From: a virus
IMG/VR virus record: IMGVR_UViG_3300030419_004161
Span: 1 to 43,727 of that record
DNA: 43,727 bases
Strand: one strand, 5' to 3'
Shown: piece by piece, positions 11,076 to 20,832 of the stretch
How the letters are laid out: every line of letters starts with the position of its first letter
How positions within the stretch are numbered: the stretch's first letter is position 1
Program-made: the position numbers and the translations under genes
Notes under the pieces: model-generated
Seen by the model: only the letters and a program-made list of their open reading frames with translations
Told to the model about the DNA's origin: nothing
The model's database searches: none

Positions 11076-12272
11076 TTAAAAGTTTAGATTAGCACTAGGA
11101 AGATATCCCATCTTAGCTCCACCTTTAGCTTCTTTAGCTGACTTTTTCTCCTCATGCTCTGCAGTTACTTGATTCCATTTAGTAATTAAATATTCCATTT
11201 TCTCAAAGACTCCCTCCTCGTCATTTTCAGATAATAAAAATTCTAATTCAGACATATCTTTAGGAGGTATTATCCCTTCACCACCTGTCATTTCACCTAT
11301 TTTTTCTCCACCTTGAACTATATCAATAGGGTTTGTTTCATGAGAAAACTCACCTGGTGTGACTTCCGCTTCTTCCGCTGGTAGCATATCTTGCTTTGCT
11401 CCTTCCTCATACTCCTGTATCTTAGCTCCCTTAGCAGCCTTAGGAACTTTCATCCCCTTTTCTCCTGGAAGTATCTCACCTATACCTATTAGCAACTCAC
11501 CCATCATACTTCCAAAAGCTGCTGTTTCGGCCCCAGTTAAAGCTATATCGGCAGCTAATAATGAACTATATAAATCACCGTAAGAAGCAGTAAGATCTCC
11601 AAAAACATCCGCCTCTGCTCCGAAAATTGTTTGTTCAGCACCAACTTCCATTTGAGTCAAATCTCCTTGAACCTGAGCTGTTAAACTAGCTAAATACTTA
11701 TCTTGTTCTTGCTGCATTTTTTCTTCTTCCAACTTCATTCCAGCAACCTCCTTCTGAGTTTGTATATCTGCTGTAGCAGCAGAATCTAATATTTGCTTAG
11801 TTCCTGTAGGCATTCCAGTCTTTCCCATTTGAGCGATAGCCGCTCCTGTTCTTCTCTCTTGTACGTCTTGAAGGTTTTCACCAAACTCAGTAGAAACAGA
11901 CTCTATAGGTTTTAGCATTCCAGGTATATCATCTCTAAAATCTTTTAAATCCTGATAAGATTCAAGGCCTTGAACATCTAAACCTGGACCATACAAGTCC
12001 CAATCGGCAAACCCTTCCGATACCGTAGTGCCAAGATCCAAAGCATTAAGTTCGGATTGAATATAAGTTTGTTGTTCATCTATTGCACTCCAAATTCCTA
12101 GATTCTCAAGGAATGTTCCTACTGGATCTAAAAAATCCAATGGATCAGGTTGAAAATAATTTTTCCCCTTCTCTTTATCACCTAGTCTCATCTCCTTATC
12201 CTTATAAGAATTTTTACCTCCCTTACTGTAAGAAGGTGATATTTTAGGTCTATATGTCTGTTTGTTTTTCAT
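11076..12272 (-). CDS. Unknown tail-region protein with Ala/Glu-rich core
   Basis: A 398-residue protein. It has a basic N-terminus with SKGGK, an Ala/Gln/Glu-rich helical core (about 150-260), a short hydrophobic Gly/Ile stretch (about 255-270) and a C-terminal segment with VTPGEF, GEMTGGEGIIPP and a Lys/Glu/Ala-rich tail. The PGE...GGE...P pattern recurs in loose form near residue 160 of the giant protein downstream, so the two may share a short assembly or anchoring motif. It begins a sub-unit of the operon: a TATATTTG box ends 5 nt before its ATG. Function unknown; a structural or virion-associated role is inferred from its place between the 1750-aa tail protein and the giant gene. Confidence 0.75.
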   Translation of the reverse strand: MKNKQTYRPKISPSYSKGGKNSYKDKEMRLGDKEKGKNYFQPDPLDFLDPVGTFLENLGIWSAIDEQQTYIQSELNALDLGTTVSEGFADWDLYGPGLDVQGLESYQDLKDFRDDIPGMLKPIESVSTEFGENLQDVQERRTGAAIAQMGKTGMPTGTKQILDSAATADIQTQKEVAGMKLEEEKMQQEQDKYLASLTAQVQGDLTQMEVGAEQTIFGAEADVFGDLTASYGDLYSSLLAADIALTGAETAAFGSMMGELLIGIGEILPGEKGMKVPKAAKGAKIQEYEEGAKQDMLPAEEAEVTPGEFSHETNPIDIVQGGEKIGEMTGGEGIIPPKDMSELEFLLSENDEEGVFEKMEYLITKWNQVTAEHEEKKSAKEAKGGAKMGYLPSANLNF

Positions 12273-12277
12273 TTTTA

Positions 12278-12285
12278 CAAATATA
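12278..12285 (-). promoter_or_regulatory. -7 box TATATTTG close to the 398-aa gene start
   Basis: Reads TATATTTG on the minus strand, followed by TAAAA and then ATG. It matches the Bacteroidota -7 element TAnnTTTG. No TTTG is found at the expected 19-21 nt upstream, so it is weaker than the exact promoters in this window. If used, the transcript would begin almost at the start codon. Confidence 0.4.
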
Positions 12286-12308
12286 TTTATTATTTTTCAC
12301 AATTCCTA

Positions 12309-15300
12309 TTAATCATCACTAAGTTCACTGTTAAATATTGTGGCACTACCACTAAATATTTCAAGGAGCTTTTTAGATCTCTTTTTCATTTTGACCTCCA
12401 TATACCTTCCTTTCATCCTATCCCCCTCTGCAAAATTAGGCCTCTTTATGAATACAAATTCGTTAAATGTACTTCCTGGTATAAGGTTACCATGATTAGG
12501 ATTAAAATCTGGATTGGTTCCAAAACCCGTGTCTACATCAGAAGGATTACCATCCTGATCTAAAAACTCTAAAGGACTTCCTGTATTATCGTAGAACCCT
12601 GGATAATCATCAGTATAAAGTTGATTAAGTTGTATAAATGGTATTGTACTATCTGGTTGATTTATCATGAATTCTTCATTTATAAACCCTATACCTGTAA
12701 TTGTACCTAGCGCTATATCTTGACCAAAATAATTGGAATAAGGAAAATTATTGTGATAATATAAAGTATCGGAAAATGCTTGAGAAGTGGGATCTAACGC
12801 ATCAAAGTTTGAAAATCCTAAACTATCCTGATCTTCATTCTGAAATATAATATTAGCTCCTGCAAATTGAGTAATATCAGTACCACTAAGTGGGACGGCC
12901 GTTATCAGTCCAGGTCCTAATATAGAGTCTGATAGAGTATAAGTGACCTCTCCTAATCCTATCACTTCAGAGCCCGTACTACCTGTTGTAACAAAAGGTA
13001 TCTGAGCATATTGCTTGTTTTCCCTCTGGTCAAAGTTATGTCTATTTATAGATGTTTCAGTCATATCTGTTTTTAAATCAACATCATAAGAAGTTAAAAC
13101 CTCTTCCTCTACCCCATTCTCATCAGACTCAAAAGCTTGATTAGCCTCTAAAGTTATTGTTTTAAATCCTTTAACAGTAGAAGGGCCTTCATTTATATAG
13201 AAATCTAATTCTGTATAGTATGTTATACCATAAAAAGTGTTATAATTATCCTCATCCATATCATGTAAATAAAGGGCCCCATTCTTCCAGGAGGTAAATA
13301 AGATATTTATCTTACCATAATAATCAGAAATATGAGAATAGTTAGTAACCCATCTATTTTGTGGTTCAGCCCAAGCTATTGTAGATCCTTCTATTATATA
13401 TGGGTTTTCTTCTATTTGAGCCTCTAACTCTTCATGTAACTCCCAATTAAAAGCTGAATCGTCATAAGCATCACCTGTCAAAACAGAAGCATTTAACTCC
13501 TCCCAACGATCTGGCACATTATGTATATGATCGAATTGAACTATATATTCTGTGTGTTTAGGATTAAACCCCCCTTTCACTCTAAAGAACTTGTGAAGAC
13601 CTTCAAGCATATCGTTATCTATAAAACCATAGTTTTGCTCCCATTTATATTGAGGATCATATTCTTTATAGGTTTCTGACTTATCCCTAAAGTAATCTAT
13701 CATTTTAACTTCAGATATAGGACTTATACCATTCTCTTTTAATCTAATAACAGCGCCTCTTCTCATATCAACCCAATAACAAACATTTCCATCTACAACA
13801 AAAGACTCAGGATTCTTACTTATTCCGTAGTGTCCATTATAAGGTCTAGGAGGCCCTAAAATCTGATTAGAAATACCAACATTCTCCTCACCAGAAGCAC
13901 TTAGTATTATGTCTTTTTGAACAGGAATATTATATGTTTTATCTTCATAAATTACAACCACATCAGTATCTCTAGCATATATCCTTTGTATACTTCCATC
14001 TATCTCACTATAATCTCTATAGTTAGCGGTGTTGTTATCAAATGTACTTAGTCCATTAAAGTTTGTTGCTGGTTGGTAAACATCAGAATATGTTATAGAA
14101 GATATTTTATCAAACTTTTTATAGAAAGGAGAGTATAGGTTAGCTCTACCAAGACTAGCATGATTTGTATTGAGGTAGTCATTTAAAAAGTAAGACTCTA
14201 CATAGAATGTGTTTCTACCCTCATCAATAGTGGTGGTGGCATCGATATCATTATTCAATATACGCATATTTCTCTCTTTGTAATATACGTCCCCCGTAAG
14301 AAACTCACCTGTAGCTGGTGTATCAGAAGTAAAATTTCCGAAAGCGTCTTGAGTGAACACCATGCCTTGATCCGATATTCCCCCTAAATGTCTTCTTGAA
14401 ACATCAACATCATATAATTTGCTTAGTTCAAAAAATATTGTTTCCTCTGGTCCAGGCTCTTGCTTTGGCCTATATATTTCAACTGTAGATTGTATTATGT
14501 TGTTAAAGTTGTTTGTATTATATCCATTTATAGCAGTTCCCGTATTGTCTAAAACCTCTTCTATTATAATATAGTACCCATCTTGACTTCCATCCCCATC
14601 AAGGGCATTTAGTCCAGCAGCATTTAATATAGGTACATTAGGATTAGCTTGAGTATAATATTCAAAACCAACTATTCTAACGTCTATATAATTGTTAGCT
14701 CCTGTTATAATGTCTTGATCTATATTAGCAGTAACAGTATTGTCACCGTCAGTTATAAATCGTATTCTATCTCCTTTAACAAAATCATAATCCCAAGCTT
14801 CTACATTAGGGTTAGGAACATTATCCTCGTTTAACGGATCTGATGATATAAATGAATCCTTATTTCCTTTCAAACCTCTTAAGCTTAAGAATAGTCTATT
14901 ATCATTAGCGTTTGGAGCATTGTTAGTGAATACATCTAAAATTCTAAATTGTATAAATTCATCTACAGTTGTATTTCTAGAGTAGAACCATCTATAATGC
15001 TTAGCCCAAGCAGGAGCCCGATGATTTATTTCCCACTTAATAGTTACAGCCCCATAAAGATCATACTCAGGTGTGCCAGAGGGTATGTCAGTACCTTCAT
15101 TTCTTTCTGTAGGAAATTTAACATAAACTTGTGATCCGCTAGTTCTATCATTACTTGTTAATACGGTAGAACATCTACCTCTTTCATCGTAATATACTAT
15201 ACCAAAACTATGGTAGGCTCCACTTTTAAATGATGAAACTCCAAATCCATCAGGATTAGGGTCAGGCCCAGTGATATCACCATATGTTGCGCTATCATAA

Positions 15301-17561
15301 TTAGACCCCCCATACTCCTGTGTAGGATCAGACTGTGAATATCCATATTGAGGTATTAATCCTACATTAATCATAGGAACATCATATCCTACAGTATAAT
15401 TACCGTAGGCTAATCTATTATTTCCTAATATCGTTTGAGTTTGTGCAGATCTTGGAACAGCATCAAATAATCTATCTCCTTCTCCTGCGTCAATAAAGGG
15501 ATATAATTGATCATTATAAAAATCTATTTCCTGTTCCGAGTTTCCACTTGTTTGCCATGCTCCAAAATTATTGTCAATCTTAGCTATAGTAAAAAACTCC
15601 CCTCTAGTTCCTTTAGGGAAATTACCTAAATCTTTACACCTTCTACCAGCCAGCTCAATGTATTTAACTATACCAGATGAGTTTTTAACAGAAACCACTA
15701 TTTGGTTGTCAGTAAAAGGAGCAGGAACCGCTTGAGGAGAATTACTAGCGTCATGAGATGACGCAACAACATCGCTTATAGGAGACCATGGGCTAACTTC
15801 ATTATCATAAAAATGATATCTATATCTAAATTGGAACATATATCCAAATAGATTATTTTTAGAATTATTACTGTCATCCGCATAAACATATGTTGGAGCG
15901 TGCATAGGTCCTCTTTTCAAAACCTCAACATACTGTCTTTTTAATTCCGTAGGGTAAGTATCGCTATATAAATTATAAGGGTAATAATCCTCTAAAGATA
16001 AATCATCATCTCCACCCTCCTCATCTAAAGTATAAGGACCTATATTATCTATAACATCTATACTGTTTTTTGATTTTCTAACATTTATAGAGCAGGGTTC
16101 ACCATACTGTCTTGATGTCCAATATAAAACATCTCCAATCTTATTTATATCATTTATAAGAAATTCTTTTCTCCAATTAAATACACAGTTACTATTTCCA
16201 CAGTCTCTAAAAATTGTAGTTATAATACCTGTTCTAAGATCAAATTCTAATATTAAATGAAATTGTCCATCTTTATTTCCAATAGGCTCAGCGGCAACCA
16301 TCCAATATATTTTATCATTCTTAGTGTCCTCATAAGACCCTATAGTGGTGTAATTAATTGGAGGACCCTCTTCTTCTGGAACATCTGGTGCAGGAATTAT
16401 TAAAGCGTTAGCATGCATGATACCATGAGCAGTATTAGCAAGATTAGACCAGAGCGGGTGTCCATTTATTCCTATCGACCATCCCATGCTTTGAAAGCTA
16501 TTCATATATTCAGTTAAGAATAAAGGCTCGTTTTGTATTTGAGTAGCAACCCCCCAGTTTTCAGAGTCTGTCAAATCCTGTAGTGGATCATAGCCCCCAT
16601 TATCGTCAAGTAATGAACTCTGTGCATTACTGTACATATTATTAATATCCACAAACCCATGTAAATTACTGTCAAATAAACCTGCAGATGTTGGATAATC
16701 AGCCCATGCGTGAGATGAGTTTTGTGGTAAGGCTCTTAGATCTATATAAAATTCTCCAATTTCTGATTCATCACCCTCAAAAAGAAGTGCACAAGCATAT
16801 TTCTGTCCTGGAGTGTAATTTGGATGACTCGCTATATTATTTAAAACATTTTCTCCAAAAAAATATTCTTCATTAAAATACTCACTAGTATTATCAATCA
16901 CGCTAAGAGTAACACCTAAACCAGCAAAAACATCTGCATACTGCTCAACAAAAAAAGCTAAGTAGTCCTTCATAGTTGAAAAAGTCTCTCCATTATATGA
17001 TATTTCATACAGTAGAGATGGTGTAGCCATTTCAGCCAAACTAAAGCCTAAAGCTATGTTAAAAGTCATTAAATCAGGATATCCTATTTGCCCTTGGTAG
17101 GCTTGAGCATCCATGTAGGTTACAGGTAAAGCTGGTAGATTTGAAAATGCAGCCTCCGAACCTTGATCTGGCTGACCATCAAAAGTTGAAGTTGTTATGC
17201 TGTCAAAATTACCAGGCCAAACCATTTGATTAACTAAACTTTCTTCATAAAAATCTTGAATTAAATTTGTTTGAAAAGAGGTGTCTGGACCTTCGGGAGA
17301 ATAATTATTCCAATAATTAAACCAGGGCATAAATAGAGTTATCCTTCTAATTCCTTTTTTAGTTCCAGGATCAACACCTGGAAAATCATAGTTAGATAAT
17401 TTATTACCCTTTATATTTTCTATAACTCCCTGAGTATTAGCTTCAGACGCAATATTCCTAATATTTAAAGCGTGGTGATAATCACCATTCTTCAATAGTC
17501 TAGGATCCATATCCCTATCTAATCCACCTAAAAATATTCTTTTCGACTGTTTACTAGGCAT
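12309..17561 (-). CDS. Very large tail protein (stabilisation/muzzle-type)
   Basis: A 1750-residue protein starting MPSKQSKRIFLGGLDRDMD and continuing DPRLLKNGDYHHALNI. This opening (GGL.RD.DPRLL..GDY..A.NI) is the pattern I associate with the large tail 'stabilisation' or muzzle-type proteins of crAss-like and related Bacteroidota podoviruses. The body is rich in Asn, Asp, Tyr and Thr with many short beta strands, as expected of a virion protein; the C-terminus is basic (KMKKRSKKLLEIF). It follows the 241-aa ring-type gene after 4 nt and precedes the 398-aa gene. Most likely it forms the tail tip or tube exterior. The family resemblance is moderate evidence; the precise location in the tail is inferred. 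Confidence 0.75.
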   Translation of the reverse strand: MPSKQSKRIFLGGLDRDMDPRLLKNGDYHHALNIRNIASEANTQGVIENIKGNKLSNYDFPGVDPGTKKGIRRITLFMPWFNYWNNYSPEGPDTSFQTNLIQDFYEESLVNQMVWPGNFDSITTSTFDGQPDQGSEAAFSNLPALPVTYMDAQAYQGQIGYPDLMTFNIALGFSLAEMATPSLLYEISYNGETFSTMKDYLAFFVEQYADVFAGLGVTLSVIDNTSEYFNEEYFFGENVLNNIASHPNYTPGQKYACALLFEGDESEIGEFYIDLRALPQNSSHAWADYPTSAGLFDSNLHGFVDINNMYSNAQSSLLDDNGGYDPLQDLTDSENWGVATQIQNEPLFLTEYMNSFQSMGWSIGINGHPLWSNLANTAHGIMHANALIIPAPDVPEEEGPPINYTTIGSYEDTKNDKIYWMVAAEPIGNKDGQFHLILEFDLRTGIITTIFRDCGNSNCVFNWRKEFLINDINKIGDVLYWTSRQYGEPCSINVRKSKNSIDVIDNIGPYTLDEEGGDDDLSLEDYYPYNLYSDTYPTELKRQYVEVLKRGPMHAPTYVYADDSNNSKNNLFGYMFQFRYRYHFYDNEVSPWSPISDVVASSHDASNSPQAVPAPFTDNQIVVSVKNSSGIVKYIELAGRRCKDLGNFPKGTRGEFFTIAKIDNNFGAWQTSGNSEQEIDFYNDQLYPFIDAGEGDRLFDAVPRSAQTQTILGNNRLAYGNYTVGYDVPMINVGLIPQYGYSQSDPTQEYGGSNYDSATYGDITGPDPNPDGFGVSSFKSGAYHSFGIVYYDERGRCSTVLTSNDRTSGSQVYVKFPTERNEGTDIPSGTPEYDLYGAVTIKWEINHRAPAWAKHYRWFYSRNTTVDEFIQFRILDVFTNNAPNANDNRLFLSLRGLKGNKDSFISSDPLNEDNVPNPNVEAWDYDFVKGDRIRFITDGDNTVTANIDQDIITGANNYIDVRIVGFEYYTQANPNVPILNAAGLNALDGDGSQDGYYIIIEEVLDNTGTAINGYNTNNFNNIIQSTVEIYRPKQEPGPEETIFFELSKLYDVDVSRRHLGGISDQGMVFTQDAFGNFTSDTPATGEFLTGDVYYKERNMRILNNDIDATTTIDEGRNTFYVESYFLNDYLNTNHASLGRANLYSPFYKKFDKISSITYSDVYQPATNFNGLSTFDNNTANYRDYSEIDGSIQRIYARDTDVVVIYEDKTYNIPVQKDIILSASGEENVGISNQILGPPRPYNGHYGISKNPESFVVDGNVCYWVDMRRGAVIRLKENGISPISEVKMIDYFRDKSETYKEYDPQYKWEQNYGFIDNDMLEGLHKFFRVKGGFNPKHTEYIVQFDHIHNVPDRWEELNASVLTGDAYDDSAFNWELHEELEAQIEENPYIIEGSTIAWAEPQNRWVTNYSHISDYYGKINILFTSWKNGALYLHDMDEDNYNTFYGITYYTELDFYINEGPSTVKGFKTITLEANQAFESDENGVEEEVLTSYDVDLKTDMTETSINRHNFDQRENKQYAQIPFVTTGSTGSEVIGLGEVTYTLSDSILGPGLITAVPLSGTDITQFAGANIIFQNEDQDSLGFSNFDALDPTSQAFSDTLYYHNNFPYSNYFGQDIALGTITGIGFINEEFMINQPDSTIPFIQLNQLYTDDYPGFYDNTGSPLEFLDQDGNPSDVDTGFGTNPDFNPNHGNLIPGSTFNEFVFIKRPNFAEGDRMKGRYMEVKMKKRSKKLLEIFSGSATIFNSELSDD

Positions 17562-17565
17562 CTAA

Positions 17566-18291
17566 TTAAATTTTAGGAGCCTGCTTAAATGCTTTTCTTG
17601 TAGTCTGCATAGCCTCAACTTTATTAAACGACTGCATTCTAGCTCTCGCAAGCCTCTTCTGGTTATAATAATCTTTTTTTGCTAATAATTTTTCATTCAT
17701 ATTTATAGCCCTCTTTCTATATATTGACTTCCAATATATGTAAGACTTAAGCGCTTCCTGAGCAAATGAATGAATTTTTATTTTTTCACCCTCTAGGTCC
17801 GCAGACCCATCAGAGATATATTCTAATACTATTGTTGATCCAGAACCTGAAAACTCTATAGTTCCATCCTGTAAATTCTCCCTGTAATATCCATTTGAGT
17901 TATTTCCACCTCCCTGTCCATATCTACCCCATAAACCATCTCCAGGAGTATTATCTGTGAATATAGGAGGATCAGCATCTGTACTTTCTTGGTTGCTTTG
18001 CCCTGGGTTTTTAGCAAGATTCATTCTATTTTTTGCACCCAGGTAGTTTAGTTCGTTACCATTACTTACAGCTATAGAGATATAGGCAATATAATCTGTA
18101 GGCAAACTTACAGTATTCTTGTGATCCACCTCTAACTGTATTACTTTTATCTGTCTAACAGTATCAAAGTTTAACTCTTTCAAGCCGTTCAAGGCTATGT
18201 TAAAATACCTTAGATACTCATGTTCACTAGACTTACCCTCTTCTATAAGAAGGTCTTGTATTACTTCATCAACTGGTATAAATTGCGCCAT
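17566..18291 (-). CDS. Neck/ring (head-tail connector) protein
   Basis: A 241-residue protein beginning MAQFIPVDEVIQDLLIEEGK, with a helical N-terminal half, LEVDHKNTVSLPTDYIAY (a beta-strand motif common in connector proteins) and a basic C-terminal helix (about 180-235). This organisation resembles the ring proteins stacked below the portal in crAss-like podoviruses. The start lies 2 nt after the stop of the 559-aa gene, and the 1750-aa tail gene follows after 4 nt, so the three are translationally linked. Exact ring position cannot be told from sequence. Confidence 0.65.
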   Translation of the reverse strand: MAQFIPVDEVIQDLLIEEGKSSEHEYLRYFNIALNGLKELNFDTVRQIKVIQLEVDHKNTVSLPTDYIAYISIAVSNGNELNYLGAKNRMNLAKNPGQSNQESTDADPPIFTDNTPGDGLWGRYGQGGGNNSNGYYRENLQDGTIEFSGSGSTIVLEYISDGSADLEGEKIKIHSFAQEALKSYIYWKSIYRKRAINMNEKLLAKKDYYNQKRLARARMQSFNKVEAMQTTRKAFKQAPKI

Positions 18292-18293
18292 AA

Positions 18294-19973
18294 CTATTTA
18301 ATATTATCGTTACTCATATCATCAGCCGCTTTTCTCATTACAGCAAATATTTCAACCAAATTTTTTATTATTATTTTCTCATAGTCTGCTGGTATTGGAT
18401 AAGGATCATTATCTCCAAAACTTTCAGATGTAGCTATGTAAGTTATATTTACAGACTTTGAAGTTAAAGCATCCATGCTATACTGATTGTAAAAATATAA
18501 CCTAGGCTTATTGAGATATGTATCTATATAATAAAACTTCCTTCCAGACTTCCTTACTGTTTTGTTATACAATGAATTATAATCACCACCTGAAGGCATT
18601 CTAGTGTATACTATAGGTTTATAATTTTCAGTAATCTTACTTTCGTCAACGCTTAAGTCTGAATTTGGAAGAACCGAAAAAGCATTTCCTGGAGTTATCA
18701 CATCTATATCAAAACCTCCTCTAGCTTCTATTTCCTGAAATGACAAACCATATAAAGGATTGGGATTAACATCTACTCCAGTGCTGGTATTCGTGTCGAT
18801 TCTGGTAACAGCAACATTTTGTTCTTTAGCTATTTTTTCCGCATTATTAATAAGAAAGTTTAGAATCAAATCATCAGATGTAACAGTTACGTCTGGAGAT
18901 ATAAACTCAGTTGTATACATGGTGTCATTTATTATAAATCCTACCCCATGAGAATTTTCATTACCTGTTATTTGACTATCTGCCGAATCCTCACTTTGCT
19001 GTCCAGTACCAGTTGGGTCGTTAGTTATAGACCATCCAAGACCTATATCGGCCTCAGCTTGAGTTCCAAACTCATTAGCACCACCACCTTCATTTCCGTT
19101 AGCATTTTGGTAACGTGGTCCAGTTCCATTAATTGTAAAATTGCTAATATTAGCTCCGTAATTTGTTGACAACCTAATCTTGGTGAAATACAGCATAAAC
19201 AGTACAGCCCCATCGTATAGGAAATTATCCTGATTACCATCTGGAGTTGACTCTGTAACACCATATCTAATGTCAAAATCTTTAACAAACTTTTTAAATC
19301 CAGGGCTATTCACCATAGCCTTAACAAAATTAAGGTGAGTATTTTCAAAACCATCATTATTTTCAATATCAACATTAAATGTTATTTTATGAGTTTTAAC
19401 TCCTCCATATTGATTTTGCGAATTAACTCCGTTTGCTAATAATGTAGTACCTATAGTAAAATCAAAAGAAACTTGATAGCTACTATCTAAAACTTTAGGT
19501 CCAAGATTAAATACTATGTCTACAGCATCTCTGTTATATGTCACGTCTCGTATATTACCACTAATATTGAAAACCTTAGTCTTTTTTTTAAAGATACCTG
19601 GAGATGAAGCAACTCTATACATTCCCATATCATTAGGTAGAGAAACATAACCAACAACAGTGTTATCACCATCGCCAGTAGGACCATCTTCATCTGATAA
19701 ACTAGCGTACACAATACCGTTAAGGTGATCGTAATCCTGGAACAAAGGAATCGATCTACTGGTAAGCCAAGCTCCATTAATCTCCAACTCCCCTTTAGAG
19801 GTTGCAGTAGACTTAGTGTATGTCCAGTCCATTATCTCTGCCTTAATAAGAGAATCCCTTTCTTGATCAACAAGGAGCATTACCTCCCTTATATCCATAG
19901 AGTTGTCATTTGACACATCACCGCCACTGACTATTCTCATTACTTGTTCCGCTATTCTATATCTTGTTGTCAT
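18294..19973 (-). CDS. Neck/tail structural protein (ring-type, enlarged)
   Basis: A 559-residue protein. The N-terminus (RIAEQVMRIVSGGDVSNDNS, then IREVMLLVDQERDSLIKAE) and the C-terminus (ITYIATSESFGDNDPYPIPA, then a helix with EIFAVMRKAADDMSNDN) resemble the connector/ring proteins of crAss-like phages. Between them is a long Asn/Thr/Gly-rich beta insertion (about 150-430) that could project outward. The gene overlaps the 259-aa gene upstream by 4 nt and is followed 2 nt later by the 241-aa gene. Role as a neck or collar component is inferred from order and fold pattern. Confidence 0.65.
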   Translation of the reverse strand: MTTRYRIAEQVMRIVSGGDVSNDNSMDIREVMLLVDQERDSLIKAEIMDWTYTKSTATSKGELEINGAWLTSRSIPLFQDYDHLNGIVYASLSDEDGPTGDGDNTVVGYVSLPNDMGMYRVASSPGIFKKKTKVFNISGNIRDVTYNRDAVDIVFNLGPKVLDSSYQVSFDFTIGTTLLANGVNSQNQYGGVKTHKITFNVDIENNDGFENTHLNFVKAMVNSPGFKKFVKDFDIRYGVTESTPDGNQDNFLYDGAVLFMLYFTKIRLSTNYGANISNFTINGTGPRYQNANGNEGGGANEFGTQAEADIGLGWSITNDPTGTGQQSEDSADSQITGNENSHGVGFIINDTMYTTEFISPDVTVTSDDLILNFLINNAEKIAKEQNVAVTRIDTNTSTGVDVNPNPLYGLSFQEIEARGGFDIDVITPGNAFSVLPNSDLSVDESKITENYKPIVYTRMPSGGDYNSLYNKTVRKSGRKFYYIDTYLNKPRLYFYNQYSMDALTSKSVNITYIATSESFGDNDPYPIPADYEKIIIKNLVEIFAVMRKAADDMSNDNIK

Positions 19974-20749
19974 TTCGTACTAATTGATTGATCTTTAACT
20001 TTAGCCTCCGCATACGCCATAGGTTCTTGGTCTCTTAATGATATACCTATGTAAGAAAGCATTCTTTGTATTATTTCTCTATGAGTTTTAGAAGGGAGGG
20101 TTAGCTGTGTTGTGTTTGTGGATATTGGATTGTATACATATTGATCATTCAAAAGATAATAACCCCAATGTGGAGCCACAGGTTTACCAATATAAGTTAA
20201 ATAAATATCATTTGTACCTTGACCAGTCGTTATTTGTTGAATTTCATTATTATCATTATTATAAGTATATATTCTAAATCCTTTGTCATGCATTACAGCA
20301 ATCATTTTATCACTTTCTACAGGAGTAACTTGACTTTTAAATCTATTATCTAATTGATCTTGTGTAATTAAATCTATTTTTATACCATCAACCATATCAG
20401 CGGTTTTAAAATATAATCTCAAAAAATGTAAATATTCACCCATAACAGCCTGCTCTTCTTGATCAAAAATATCTGGAGGGTATGCGTGCGCAAAATTCGC
20501 AGAGATATAGTTGAGATTCTTTTCCATTATAACAGTTCTTATATCATCTAAAACAGAATGATTCTGAACTAATGTCATAGACGCTCCTTTGGCTTTTTCA
20601 GCTTCCGTCTTATATCTAGCTACTCTATCATGTATTAAATCCAACTGAGCCTGTTCAGCTAATAAATTAAACTCAGAAGGCTTTATAAACCCTCTTTGCT
20701 CTTTATTTGCTATAAGCTGTATAAACCTATATAAGTTGTCTATTGTCAT
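19970..20749 (-). CDS. Neck/ring-type structural protein
   Basis: A 259-residue protein with a helical N-terminus (MTIDNLYRFIQLIANKEQRG, then FIKPSEFNLLAEQAQLDLIH), a central beta region and a C-terminal segment with the LPSKTHREIIQRMLSYIGIS motif. The N-terminal 'flexible linker, EFNLLAEQAQLDL' pattern recurs in crAss-like ring proteins. It is the first gene of the neck/tail operon: an exact TTTG-N19-TATATTTG promoter ends 17 nt upstream, and AAAGGA lies 6 nt before ATG, one of the few Shine-Dalgarno-like sites in the window. It overlaps the next gene by 4 nt. Confidence 0.65.
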   Translation of the reverse strand: MTIDNLYRFIQLIANKEQRGFIKPSEFNLLAEQAQLDLIHDRVARYKTEAEKAKGASMTLVQNHSVLDDIRTVIMEKNLNYISANFAHAYPPDIFDQEEQAVMGEYLHFLRLYFKTADMVDGIKIDLITQDQLDNRFKSQVTPVESDKMIAVMHDKGFRIYTYNNDNNEIQQITTGQGTNDIYLTYIGKPVAPHWGYYLLNDQYVYNPISTNTTQLTLPSKTHREIIQRMLSYIGISLRDQEPMAYAEAKVKDQSISTK

Positions 20750-20766
20750 CTTAAATCCTTTTGAGA

Positions 20767-20797
20767 CAAATATAGCAAAAAAAAAGGAGGTAACAAA
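20767..20797 (-). promoter_or_regulatory. Exact Bacteroidota-type promoter for the neck/tail operon
   Basis: On the minus strand TTTG (20797-20794) is followed by 19 nt and TATATTTG (20774-20767), an exact match to the Bacteroidota sigma-A promoter form. It drives the gene starting at 20749. The -33 box lies inside the loop of the terminator of the preceding gene. Confidence 0.8.
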
Positions 20798-20808
20798 CTT
20801 GTACCCCC
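20777..20808 (-). terminator. Rho-independent terminator after the capsid operon
   Basis: The minus strand reads GGGGGTA, a 9-nt loop, TACCTCC and nine T. The seven-pair stem has one G-U wobble and is followed directly by the T run. It ends the unit containing the 395-aa, capsid, 119-aa and 301-aa genes, 25 nt after the last stop, and it overlaps the next promoter. Confidence 0.75.
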
Positions 20809-20832
20809 TTTAATATATCTGTTAAATATATA

